Below are positions 27,372 to 35,975 of a stretch of DNA of 64,000 nucleotides, piece by piece. Source of the DNA: Flexithrix dorotheae DSM 6795 (GTDB taxonomy: Bacteria; Bacteroidota; Bacteroidia; Cytophagales; Flammeovirgaceae); NCBI RefSeq assembly GCF_000379765.1, contig NZ_KB903431.1, positions 635,788 to 699,787 on the forward strand. Reading direction: 5' to 3'. Made by a program: the position numbers and the translations under genes. The notes under the pieces were generated by a model. The model searched no databases. It was given only the letters and a program-made list of their open reading frames with translations, and was not told where the DNA came from. The number at the start of each line of letters is the position of its first letter. Position 1 is the stretch's first letter.

Positions 27372-27446
27372 TTTCGTATTAATTATTTGACAAAATTAAG
27401 CGGTGTCTTATTTGTTGTATTTATTTGATAATCAGTTATTTGAATA

Positions 27447-27492
27447 TGCCTGGTTATGGTAAAGGATTAACCGATCCACAACCAGGCATAAT
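27447..27492. other. Hairpin between the DUF1080 and Gfo/Idh/MocA genes
   Basis: Perfect 11-bp arms TATGCCTGGTT / AACCAGGCATA (27447-27457 with 27482-27492) enclose a smaller GGAT/ATCC hairpin. There is no real T run on either side. It may be an RNA-stability or attenuation element that sets relative expression of the two genes. Confidence 0.45.
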
Positions 27493-27496
27493 TCAT

Positions 27497-28246
27497 TTAT
27501 TCCAAATCTCTAATCCAGATATTTCTAAAGCTTACAGGATTTCCATGATCCTGAAGAATAATTGGCATTTTTTCAGGGTGAGGCTCATAAATTGGAATTC
27601 TGTTGTATTCCGTTGGTCCCTTTAATTCAAAATTATTCTGCACCAAAACACCATTATGAAAAATGGTTACACTTGCAGGTGATTTTAAAATACCATCCTT
27701 ATTGAATTTTGGAGCATTGAAAATGATGTCGTAAACTTCCCATTCTGATGGTGGTCGCATAGCATTTACCAATGGGATAGATTGCTTGTAAATACTGGCA
27801 GCCTGGCCATTCGAATAGGTTTTGCTCTCATAAGAGTCCAATACCTGAACTTCGTATTTACTCATCAGGAATATTCCACTATTTCCTCGTCCCTGGCCTT
27901 CTCCCACAATTTCCTGAGGTGATCTCCATTCAATATGTAGCTGGCAACTGCCAAATTCTTTTTTTGTTTTTATTGCTCCGGTTTTAGGAACTACTGTGAA
28001 AATTCCATCTTTCACTTCCCATTTGGCTTCCCCACCATCCTTACCGGCACTTTCCCATTCAGATAAGTCATTTCCTCCAAATAAAACAATGGCATCAGAA
28101 GGAGGAGTAGCATTATCAGATCCGGGATCTACTTTTCGGGGTACTGGTTCCCAAATTTCTGTGGCTTCAGGTGGTATTTTTCTATCCTGCCCAATAAGCA
28201 GATTTGAAATTAATAAGGTAAAAATTAAAAATACTAGTTTGTTCAT
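27497..28246 (-). CDS. DUF1080-domain (3-keto-disaccharide hydrolase-like) secreted protein
   Basis: 249 residues with a signal peptide (KLVFLIFTLLISNLLIGQ). The core is the DUF1080 jelly roll: IVLFGGNDLSEWES, a strand with WEVKDGIFTVVPKTGAI, GNSGIFLMSKYEVQVLDS, PSEWEVYDIIFNAP and HGVLVQNN near the end. Known family members hydrolyse 3-keto glycosides or bind glycans. In the next gene on this strand lies a Gfo/Idh/MocA enzyme that could make or use the 3-keto sugar. The hairpin at 27447-27492 lies between them. Confidence 0.88.
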   Translation of the reverse strand: MNKLVFLIFTLLISNLLIGQDRKIPPEATEIWEPVPRKVDPGSDNATPPSDAIVLFGGNDLSEWESAGKDGGEAKWEVKDGIFTVVPKTGAIKTKKEFGSCQLHIEWRSPQEIVGEGQGRGNSGIFLMSKYEVQVLDSYESKTYSNGQAASIYKQSIPLVNAMRPPSEWEVYDIIFNAPKFNKDGILKSPASVTIFHNGVLVQNNFELKGPTEYNRIPIYEPHPEKMPIILQDHGNPVSFRNIWIRDLE

Positions 28247-28371
28247 TTCGCTCTGTTTTATAATAAAGACACCGATAAATGGTAAATGTTAAATAATTAA
28301 TTTTCTAAATATAAACATGGCATTGTTTTCCATAAATTTATTCAGGAAAAACACTTGACCAAAAGGGATTT

Positions 28372-29058
28372 TTACTGTTCCAATTCCTGCAAATAGGTTT
28401 TAAGGCCATTTGAAGATGCCGGACTTTCAACACCTCCTGAAAAGATATCATCTGCAGTAATATTTACTTTGTTGTAATAAACCCAATTAGACTTTTCATT
28501 GATTTTCAGAGAAGATCCATCCAGGCTTACTCCGGCAAATAATCCACGACTTCGTGAATAAGAATAGACTTCAGCATCCATTGTGATATCAGTTCCTGCA
28601 CTAACCTGTCTCCCAACAGGACCAGCAGCAACGGCTGCATCCGCCCCTAAAGTAAATTCACTTTTTTCAATATCCCTGATTTTCTGACTGCTTTTAAACA
28701 CAAGGATGACATCTATAGATTGTGCGCCTGCCTGAAAACCTATACTTCCTCCGGTTAGATTAATAAATGTGGGATCTGACCAGTTGCCTCCTTTGTCTTT
28801 GATTAAAGCAATGCCCTTTCCATGTCTTCCGCCTACTATAAATCCCCCTTTTATTACATTGGGAACTATGATGATGGCCTGGGCTCTTTTTAATAATTTG
28901 GCAGGAATACCACTTTCCGGTTTGGCATTTATTTCTTTCATCACGGTGAGTGCCTTTTCTACCTTTTCTACTTCTCCCTCATTATCCTGGCTCATGGCCT
29001 TTAGGGAAAAACATGAAATTAAAATTGTGAAGTAAAATAAAAATTTCGCTTTTTTCAT
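28372..29058 (-). CDS. SYLF-domain (Ysc84-like) lipid-binding protein
   Basis: 228 residues with a signal peptide ending near SLKAMSQ. The SYLF domain covers about residues 50-215: IPAKLLKRAQAIIIVP, GGFIVGGRHGKGIAL, LTGGSIGFQAGAQSIDVILVF, FTLGADAAVAAGPVGRQ and YSYSRSRGLFAGVSLDGS. These domains bind phosphoinositides in eukaryotes; the bacterial role is unknown. It sits about 125 bp upstream of the DUF1080 gene on the same strand with no hairpin between them, but function does not tie them together. Confidence 0.88.
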   Translation of the reverse strand: MKKAKFLFYFTILISCFSLKAMSQDNEGEVEKVEKALTVMKEINAKPESGIPAKLLKRAQAIIIVPNVIKGGFIVGGRHGKGIALIKDKGGNWSDPTFINLTGGSIGFQAGAQSIDVILVFKSSQKIRDIEKSEFTLGADAAVAAGPVGRQVSAGTDITMDAEVYSYSRSRGLFAGVSLDGSSLKINEKSNWVYYNKVNITADDIFSGGVESPASSNGLKTYLQELEQ

Positions 29059-29257
29059 ATTGAGAATTTTTGCTTGAAATTAAGGAATTATCTGAATTCT
29101 TAGGTTAAAAAGTAAATAAAATAAACCGTAAACGGTGTTGCCAGTTTAAGACTAAAAACAAAATGGATTATTCCGCAGATTAATTGGAAGAGACGATTCA
29201 GATCGTTTAAATTTACAACTTTAGGAATGAAAACCTTAACCACAAAATAATATTAAA

Positions 29258-30436
29258 ATGAAAGAAGTATTTATCATTTCCGCAGTAAGGACTCCAATTG
29301 GAAGTTTTGGCGGAGTTTTGTCATCCTTATCGGCCACTCAGCTTGGGGCAACGGCCATTAAAGGTGCTTTAGAAAAAGCTCATGTAAAACCCACCGAGGT
29401 GGATGAAGTTTTTATGGGCAATGTAATAGCTGCCAATCTTGGTCAGGCTCCTGCCAAGCAAGCCGCTTTATTTGCAGGTATAGGAAATAATGTGCCATGT
29501 ACCACAGTAAATAAAGTTTGTGCTTCGGGTACAAAATCAATAATGTTTGGGGCACAAAGTATTATGCTAGGTCAGGCTGATATCATTGTTGCCGGTGGCA
29601 TGGAATCCATGTCAAATATTCCATTTTATTTACCAAAAGCAAGATTCGGTTATGGTTATGGCAATGGTGAGTTGGTAGATGGACTGATGAGAGACGGACT
29701 TACAGATGCCTATAATCAGAATGCCATGGGTGTTTCTGCAGATAATACAGCAACAGAATATAGTATTAGCAGAGTGCAGCAAGACGAATATGCGGTAAGA
29801 TCTTATCAATTATCTGCAGTGAGTACGGAAAAGGGGTATTTTGGAAATGAAATTGTTCCTGTGGAAGTGCCGCAAAGGAAGGGGGAACCACTTTTGATAA
29901 AAGATGATGAGGAGTTTAAGAAGGTGAAGTTTGAAAAAATACCCCAGTTACGTCCGGTTTTTTCCAAAGATGGAACAGTTACAGCTGCAAATGCTTCCAC
30001 CATAAATGATGGTGCATCAGCTTTAGTATTAGCCAGTGCAGAAAAGGTGAAAGAATTGGGATTAAAACCTATAGCCAAAATCGTGGCATTTGCCGATGCA
30101 GCAAGGGAGCCGGAATGGTTCACTGTAGCACCTACACTTGCAGCTCCAAAAGCGTTAAAAAATGCAAGTCTCTCTTTTTCAGATATTGATTATTTTGAAG
30201 TGAATGAAGCATTTGCAGTAGTTCCTTTAGCTTTCAATAAGGTATTAGATATTGATCCGGATAAGGTAAATGTATTCGGAGGGGCGGTTTCTATCGGACA
30301 TCCTCTTGGAGCTTCAGGAGCCAGAATTGTCACTACATTATGTAATGTCCTTCAACAAAAAAATGGCAAATATGGAATGGCTGCAATTTGTAATGGTGGT
30401 GGTGGAGCCTCCGCAATGATTATTGAAAAATTATAA
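29258..30436 (+). CDS. Acetyl-CoA C-acetyltransferase (thiolase)
   Basis: Condenses or cleaves acetyl-CoA units. The 392-residue length is normal. The nucleophile Cys88 is in NKVCASGTKSI. The C-terminal motifs are NEAFAVVPLAF, GGAVSIGHPLGASGARI (catalytic His) and CNGGGGASAMII (second catalytic Cys). Biosynthetic (atoB-like) and degradative (fadA-like) thiolases cannot be split reliably by eye; the length and NKVCASG favour acetoacetyl-CoA thiolase. It is monocistronic and closed by a good terminator. Confidence 0.94.
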   Translation: MKEVFIISAVRTPIGSFGGVLSSLSATQLGATAIKGALEKAHVKPTEVDEVFMGNVIAANLGQAPAKQAALFAGIGNNVPCTTVNKVCASGTKSIMFGAQSIMLGQADIIVAGGMESMSNIPFYLPKARFGYGYGNGELVDGLMRDGLTDAYNQNAMGVSADNTATEYSISRVQQDEYAVRSYQLSAVSTEKGYFGNEIVPVEVPQRKGEPLLIKDDEEFKKVKFEKIPQLRPVFSKDGTVTAANASTINDGASALVLASAEKVKELGLKPIAKIVAFADAAREPEWFTVAPTLAAPKALKNASLSFSDIDYFEVNEAFAVVPLAFNKVLDIDPDKVNVFGGAVSIGHPLGASGARIVTTLCNVLQQKNGKYGMAAICNGGGGASAMIIEKL

Positions 30437-30502
30437 ATTGTTTGTTTTGAAAACAAAGTCGAATCTAATGAAGATTTCTGTTAAGAAACAAAAGAAAACT
30501 TT

Positions 30503-30531
30503 AAGCCCTCGATTGAGGGCTTATTTTTTTT
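30503..30531 (+). terminator. Intrinsic terminator after the thiolase gene
   Basis: An 8-bp stem AAGCCCTC / GAGGGCTT (30503-30510 with 30515-30522) with a GATT loop, followed by A and a run of eight T. Confidence 0.88.
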
Positions 30532-30628
30532 GAAATTCTTGTAATAATTTTTTAAACCGGCCTACTAACCATCTAAACAGCAAAAATCCCCTTAATGCAA
30601 TTTTTATCACTTACTATTTTTTAAAAAT

Positions 30629-30636
30629 TATATTTG
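30629..30636 (+). promoter_or_regulatory. Possible -7 element upstream of the efflux adaptor gene
   Basis: TATATTTG is an exact match to the TAnnTTTG consensus, about 90 bases before the ATG at 30725. No -33 TTG at normal spacing. Confidence 0.35.
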
Positions 30637-30724
30637 CACAGGAATTATTTAGATTACTTTTTAAAGTATTCAAAACCCAAATCCTCCTTAATTTTTTATG
30701 GAGTTTTGAAGTAAAAAGCAAACC

Positions 30725-32143
30725 ATGGCCAGGAAAAAAACAAACAAAAATCTCTACATTATCATAGGTGCCGTACTTGTATTATTAATAGCTTTCGGGT
30801 TTATAGGAAAGCAACAGGGATGGATAGGAAAATCAAAAGCCAAACAGGTATTATTTGGAAAAGCCAAAAGTGTGACCATTGTTGAAAAAGTAAATGCTTC
30901 GGGAAAAGTCCAGCCGGTAAATGAAGTGAAATTGAGCCCTCAGGTACCTGGAGAAATTCTGGATATTTTTGTAGAAGAAGGGGATTCAGTAGTGAAAGGG
31001 CAATTGCTATTAAAAATTAAACCTGATAACCTTGTTTCTGCGCTGGATCGGACCATCGCTTCTCTAAATACCCAAAAGGCCAATTATGCTCAATCCAAGG
31101 CCAGATTAGCGCAATCAAGAGCAAATTTTAAAAAAGCCGAACGGGACTTTGAACGAAATAAAGGGTTATTTGAACAAAAGGCTATTTCCCAACAAGATTA
31201 TGATGCTTACCTGGCAAGTTTTGAAGCTTCTGAAGCTGAATTTAAGGCATCGGAGCAAAACGTAGAAGCTGCCAGGTATACCGTTTTAAGTGCTGAAGCA
31301 ACAGTGAAAGAAGCTAGAGAAAATTTATCTTTTACTAATATTTATGCACCAATGGGAGGTACGGTAACTAAACTTTTGGTGGAAAAAGGTGAAACGGTGG
31401 TAGGAACACAACAAATGGCAGGTACGGAGATGCTTAGAATTGCCGATTTGAATTCCATGGAGGTAAGGGTAAATGTGAATGAAAATGATATCATCCGAGT
31501 AAGTGAAGGAGATACCGCTGTAATTGATGTGGACTCTTATTCCCACACCGGAATTAAATTTCAGGGTATTGTTTCGGCTATTGCCAATTCAGCTAATGAA
31601 GGTTTAACCGGTGCAAGTGACGCAGTTACTGAGTTTGAAGTTAAAATCAGGGTTTCCAATGATTCTTACAAAGAACTTTTAAAAGTTGATAAAGTCGAAT
31701 CACCCATTGATCCGAGTGGAACTCCATTCAGGCCAGGGATGACAGCCAGTGTGGATATCATCACTAACAGGAAAGAAAATGTATTGGGAGTCCCATTAGC
31801 ATCAGTTACTACCCGGAAGAAAAAAAATGCAGGGGAAGAAAACACAGAAAAAGGAAACGAAAATAACAACAATGACCAACAAGCTGAGGAGGAACAAAGG
31901 AAGAAAGAAATAGAAGCTCTGGAAGAGGTTGTTTTTGTGCATGAGGGTGATTCTGTAAGGAAAGTTGCCGTGGAAATTGGAATCAGTGATTTTGATAATA
32001 TTCAAATTATTAAAGGTTTGGATTTGGATGACGAAATCGTGATTGGTCCTTACCTGCAGGTTTCAAAGCTGCTGAATGATGGAGATAAAGTGGAACTAAT
32101 GGAGGATAAAGGTAAGAAAAATGGCTTTGCTGGTAGTAACTAA
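30725..32143 (+). CDS. Periplasmic adaptor of an efflux or export system (HlyD/MacA type)
   Basis: 472 residues. An N-terminal membrane anchor (about 10-25) is followed by a lipoyl-like strand (VKLSPQVPGEILDIFVEEGDSVVKGQLLLKI). A coiled-coil hairpin (about 100-185) is rich in Gln, Ala and Lys. The second lipoyl half is IYAPMGGTVTKLLVEKGETVVG, and a beta-barrel domain follows. An Asn/Glu/Lys-rich insert (about 365-400) precedes the membrane-proximal domain. MacA-type adaptors work with an ABC transporter and an outer-membrane factor. The usual downstream transporter gene is absent, since a strong terminator and a convergent gene follow. Confidence 0.88.
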   Translation: MARKKTNKNLYIIIGAVLVLLIAFGFIGKQQGWIGKSKAKQVLFGKAKSVTIVEKVNASGKVQPVNEVKLSPQVPGEILDIFVEEGDSVVKGQLLLKIKPDNLVSALDRTIASLNTQKANYAQSKARLAQSRANFKKAERDFERNKGLFEQKAISQQDYDAYLASFEASEAEFKASEQNVEAARYTVLSAEATVKEARENLSFTNIYAPMGGTVTKLLVEKGETVVGTQQMAGTEMLRIADLNSMEVRVNVNENDIIRVSEGDTAVIDVDSYSHTGIKFQGIVSAIANSANEGLTGASDAVTEFEVKIRVSNDSYKELLKVDKVESPIDPSGTPFRPGMTASVDIITNRKENVLGVPLASVTTRKKKNAGEENTEKGNENNNNDQQAEEEQRKKEIEALEEVVFVHEGDSVRKVAVEIGISDFDNIQIIKGLDLDDEIVIGPYLQVSKLLNDGDKVELMEDKGKKNGFAGSN

Positions 32144-32266
32144 AGACGGAAGTATTAAGCTCCAGTGCTATTATTCCCGAGAAATAGAAATCTCTCTATC
32201 AGTCTTTTAGGGCAAAATAATATACGATTAATTTTGAATTACTGCTTAACTTAAGTGGTTAAACAT

Positions 32267-32308
32267 AAAAAAGGGAGTTGGAAAATTTATTTTCCAACTC
32301 CCTTTTTT
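32267..32308. terminator. Long bidirectional terminator between the adaptor and DUF1573 genes
   Basis: A 19-bp perfect stem (32267-32285 with 32290-32308) with a TTTA loop. The core is GGGAGTTGG/CCAACTCCC with flanking A/T runs that act as U tails in both directions. Confidence 0.93.
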
Positions 32309-32334
32309 CATTAACCCTGTAAAATAACAGAAAA

Positions 32335-32727
32335 TTAATTTGAGCCTTCTGAAGCTTCCTGTTTAATTACCTGTCCTTTAAGTTTTAAAGTTTTTACCTG
32401 TTCGGCTGCATTGGATTTAATTGTGATGGTTTTATAAACATTACCAGGTCTCCCTTTACTGTTAAATACCGCCTTTATACTTCCTGTTTCTCCTGGCATT
32501 ACAGGTTCTTTAGACCACTCCGGAGTAGTACATCCACAAGAAGCTTTCACTTCGGAAATAACAATTGGGGCATTCCCTGTATTCTTAAAAGAAAAAACAT
32601 GCTCGGCCAATGTTCCTTCCTTTATATCTCCAAAGTTGTATTCTTCTTCTTCAAATTGGAAAGCTCCCTGAGCAAAAGCACCCGAAATCGGAAGAATTAA
32701 TAAGAAAATAAATAAATACTTTTTCAT
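32335..32727 (-). CDS. DUF1573-domain protein
   Basis: 130 residues with a signal peptide (YLFIFLLILPISGAFAQ). The single Ig-like/ASH-type domain shows the family pattern FGDIKEGTLAEHVFSFKNTGNAPIVI, then VKASCGCTTPEWSKEPVMPGETGSI, then FNSKGRPGNVYKTITI. The CGCT motif is invariant in the family. These small periplasmic proteins are nearly universal in Bacteroidota, and their role is unknown. Confidence 0.9.
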   Translation of the reverse strand: MKKYLFIFLLILPISGAFAQGAFQFEEEEYNFGDIKEGTLAEHVFSFKNTGNAPIVISEVKASCGCTTPEWSKEPVMPGETGSIKAVFNSKGRPGNVYKTITIKSNAAEQVKTLKLKGQVIKQEASEGSN

Positions 32728-33065
32728 AATTGATGTATATTTTATGTAATTAAGCTGTTGTCAAAGATAAACACTTGATAATAAATAGGAAGTTTTTTTT
32801 TATTTTTAGGCCCGATTGTAATTATTATACCACTACCACGTATTTAGAATCTAATCTTTTTTAACTACTCAAACCGCTTTTTTATTAACTCAACCTAATT
32901 GGATATCGATTAGTATTAAATAGCTTATTTTTGTTTGCTTCTGATACAAAATAAAAAATATTAACTGATTTTTTTTGACTTTAATTTTTTAGTTCGAATA
33001 AGAAGATTTCAACTTGAAAAACTTTCGAATCTTCATGATCAGTTGAATAAATTGTATGGTTACGT
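32728..33065. other. 338-bp divergent region between DUF1573 and the M43 protease
   Basis: AT-rich DNA with no credible ORF. TATTTTTG at 32926-32933, preceded by TTG at 32899-32901 (24-base spacer, slightly long), could be the promoter of the protease with a leader of about 125 bases. Confidence 0.4.
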
Positions 33066-35288
33066 ATGAAATTAATTAGAAGTGTTTTTTCCTTATTCAC
33101 TATTTTTTGCCTTTTTCAATCAATCAGCACATTTGGTCAAAAAATAAACAGATGTTCCACTATGGAATACGATCAGCACATGCGGGAAAAATATCCATCT
33201 CTCGGAAGTATGGATGGGTTTGAATCGTGGATGCAACATGAAATTAGAAGGAAGCAGCTTAAAAGGACCAGTGCTGAGGATCAGACTGTTTTTGTAATTC
33301 CTGTGATTGTACACGTGATTTATAATGATGAAAATGTAGGAGAAGGGACTAATCTTCCAGCAGATCAGATTACCTCACAATTTTTGGTGTTAAATGAAGA
33401 TTTTCGAAGAAAAAACGGAGATAGACTCAATACTCCTGCTATGTTTCAGCAGGCGGCTACTGATATGAAAATTGAGTTTAGGCCTGCCTTGGTTGATCCC
33501 GATGGAAATGTGCTTGCTGAACCAGGAATTCACAGGTATAATGGAAAGAAAGACAGGTGGTCTGAAAACAGTATTGACAATGAAATTAAGTCAAAAACTT
33601 CCTGGGACCCCACAAGATATATGAATATTTGGGTAGCTGATATGGGTCCGAGTACATTGGGCTATTCCACCTGGCCCAAAAATTCAGGTAATCCCGGGGT
33701 GCCATTTGAGGGTGGTACCGATGACAAAGATGGTGTGGTGATAAACTCAAGGGTATTTGGATCTAATTATACCGAATTGGGAGAATTTGACTACATTCAG
33801 GATAACCGGTATGACAAGGGAAGAACCTGTACTCATGAGATAGGCCATTTTTTTGCAATTCTACATCCCTGGGGTGTAAATGGTGGTTGCTCGGATGACG
33901 ATTATTGTGAGGATACACCTGCCACAAGTAGCAATAGAGATGATGTTGCAAGTCCTTGTGAATTTCCTGATCCTAAAAAACCAAATACCTGTATAGAAGA
34001 AGAAAATGATTTGCCTGATATGTTTCAGAATTTTATGGACTACACGGCTGATGCTTGCATGAATTTGTTTACGCATAATCAGAGGGAAAGGGCAGTGGTT
34101 GTTTTGCAGAATTCCCCAAATCGTAAAGAATTACTTGCCTCCTCCGTAATTAAGCCCCACTTTGCTCCATCTCAACTTGAGGTAACGGAGAATTTGACTG
34201 CCGGGTATGACTTAACCTGGAATGATAATTCCCTCAACGAAACAAAATTTATTGTGGAAAGATCTGCCTCAAAAAATTCAGGATATACGAAAATAGGGGA
34301 GACTTCATCCAATGTGACTACCTATCTGGATAATCCGGGCAATGGTATTTTTTATTATAGAATTGTGGCAGAAAACCCTGTGGGAAGGTCAGCGTATTCT
34401 ACCATACAATCCACTCCAAACCTTCCACTGCCTACAGCCCCTGCCAACCTTTCTGCTACCACTATTTCCCAAAATGAAATTAAACTTTCATGGGATTTAG
34501 CCGATTTAAATGCAACAGGGGTTGAGGTTGAAGTTTCTGAAGGAAATAATAACAATTTCGAAAAACTATCAGTGGAAACAGTTCCTTCGGGACAGACCAC
34601 ATATGCGGTAGAGTCTTTAAATGATAATCAGGTTTATTATTTTAGAGTAAATGCTAAAAATGGCACTGGAAATTCACCTTATTCAAATGAAACCTCCGCG
34701 GCAACTTTTCCTTACCAGCCCGAAGGACCAGAGAATCTTCAGGTAATCTTCGATAAATTAAACAGACACTTTTATTTGACCTGGAACGATCAATCCGATA
34801 AAGAAGAAAGATTTATTATTGAACGTTCTACTGACTCATTGGAAAATTTTGAAGAAGTAGATTCGGTGATCGAAAACGAAATAGAATTTTTAGATGAAAC
34901 CTTTTCTCCACCTCCGCTTTCTGTGTTTTATTATAGGGTAAGAGCACAAAACATAGGGGGAAACTCTCCTTACTCCAATATCGCCAAATTCGATGCAGTT
35001 ACCGGAATTGAGGGGGCTGCAGAAATGACTGATTTCACTTTAAATGTATTTCCTAACCCGGCAAGAGGAGTAATTTATATTGAATTTAAAAACTTTGACA
35101 TTCCGCAGAAAGTCAGGATCGAGTTGACAGATCTCGCAGGTAAAATTTATACAAATGAAGAAATTACCATTTCTGATTCCCAGCTTAATTTTCCTTTTGA
35201 CCTCACTGGTTTTTCTAATGGCTTATATATTATTTCAGTAAGTAATGAAGATCTGAAATCTTTCAAAAAAATAATCATCCAAAATTGA
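33066..35288 (+). CDS. Secreted M43-family metalloprotease with FN3 repeats and a type IX sorting domain
   Basis: 740 residues. A signal peptide (1-24) is followed by a pappalysin-like catalytic domain (about 70-360). The zinc motif HEIGHFFAILH is at residues 257-267; the third position of the second half is Ala where most members have Gly. The Met-turn region is QNFMDYTADACMN. Three fibronectin type III modules (about 372-460, 465-555 and 560-655) follow, with YYRIVAENPVGRSAYS-type endings. The C-terminal 75 residues (LNVFPNPARGVIYIEF to the final FKKIIIQN) form a type A sorting domain, directing export through the type IX system. Confidence 0.93.
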   Translation: MKLIRSVFSLFTIFCLFQSISTFGQKINRCSTMEYDQHMREKYPSLGSMDGFESWMQHEIRRKQLKRTSAEDQTVFVIPVIVHVIYNDENVGEGTNLPADQITSQFLVLNEDFRRKNGDRLNTPAMFQQAATDMKIEFRPALVDPDGNVLAEPGIHRYNGKKDRWSENSIDNEIKSKTSWDPTRYMNIWVADMGPSTLGYSTWPKNSGNPGVPFEGGTDDKDGVVINSRVFGSNYTELGEFDYIQDNRYDKGRTCTHEIGHFFAILHPWGVNGGCSDDDYCEDTPATSSNRDDVASPCEFPDPKKPNTCIEEENDLPDMFQNFMDYTADACMNLFTHNQRERAVVVLQNSPNRKELLASSVIKPHFAPSQLEVTENLTAGYDLTWNDNSLNETKFIVERSASKNSGYTKIGETSSNVTTYLDNPGNGIFYYRIVAENPVGRSAYSTIQSTPNLPLPTAPANLSATTISQNEIKLSWDLADLNATGVEVEVSEGNNNNFEKLSVETVPSGQTTYAVESLNDNQVYYFRVNAKNGTGNSPYSNETSAATFPYQPEGPENLQVIFDKLNRHFYLTWNDQSDKEERFIIERSTDSLENFEEVDSVIENEIEFLDETFSPPPLSVFYYRVRAQNIGGNSPYSNIAKFDAVTGIEGAAEMTDFTLNVFPNPARGVIYIEFKNFDIPQKVRIELTDLAGKIYTNEEITISDSQLNFPFDLTGFSNGLYIISVSNEDLKSFKKIIIQN

Positions 35289-35302
35289 ATTATTTCCGGA
35301 AA

Positions 35303-35695
35303 ATGAAATTTAAAACCACCATAATGTGCTTAGGCATATGTTGCCTGTTTTTTTTGACTTCGGTAAAATGTTCTTCTGATAAGGTCCAGGAAAAAATTCA
35401 GGATGTAGAATGGATACATATTAATGAAAAGGATGATGGTACTTTGAAATATTTTCAGAAGGAGAAAGCAGGTATGAGTCCAGGTAGAAGAGAGTCAGTT
35501 ATTTTTATGGAAAATGGCAATTTTGAATGGAAAAAACCTGGTCCAAATGATAGAAGAATCATACATGAAGGAGATTGGCAATTGTTAAATAAAAATGAAA
35601 TCACACTTGAATTTGATGATAATTCTTTAAAAAAAATCCCGGTTAAAATTGTATCATTTAAAGGTGATACCCTGCTCCTTCAATACGAATTCTAA
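35303..35695 (+). CDS. Small secreted protein of unknown function
   Basis: About 130 residues from ATG 35303, 14 bp after the protease stop; an in-frame TTG at 35285 would add six residues. The N-terminus MKFKTTIMCLGICCLFFLTSVKCSS is a signal sequence, perhaps with a poor lipobox because Lys precedes Cys. The mature part alternates strands (DVEWIHINEKDDGTLKYF, ESVIFMENGNFEWKKPG, EGDWQLLNKNEITLEF, KKIPVKIVSFKGDTLLLQYEF) like a small lipocalin-type barrel. Tight spacing suggests co-transcription with the protease. Confidence 0.7.
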   Translation: MKFKTTIMCLGICCLFFLTSVKCSSDKVQEKIQDVEWIHINEKDDGTLKYFQKEKAGMSPGRRESVIFMENGNFEWKKPGPNDRRIIHEGDWQLLNKNEITLEFDDNSLKKIPVKIVSFKGDTLLLQYEF

Positions 35696-35731
35696 TTTTC
35701 TTTCTCTTAGTTTTTCATTAGATTTGCAATG

Positions 35732-35814
35732 AATTATTTGTACCGTTTTGAGGTAGAAACTCAAATGACTTTTTAAAATCAGTAATTTTTTTGATTTGTT
35801 TGGTACAAATGATT
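35732..35814. repeat. Imperfect inverted repeat upstream of the E1 fusion gene
   Basis: AATTATTTGTACC (35732-35744) and GGTACAAATGATT (35802-35814) are complementary at 12 of 13 positions, with 57 bases between them. This could be a paired operator or a long stem. Confidence 0.4.
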
Positions 35815-35975
35815 TGTTCCTCTTGTTATAAATATTAGAAACACTTTTGATGTATTATTATCAGGGTTGCTCTCAGGGTTATCATACGGGAAATTGTTTT
35901 TTGTTTTTTAGTCAATTTCCAAGGGTGCTGTTTTTAAATTTATAACTTGCTTTTATCTACCTAAACCAAAATGTT

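Noticed and set aside
29806-30123. 105-residue minus-strand ORF inside the thiolase gene
   Set aside because: Antisense shadow; the thiolase frame is complete and conserved.
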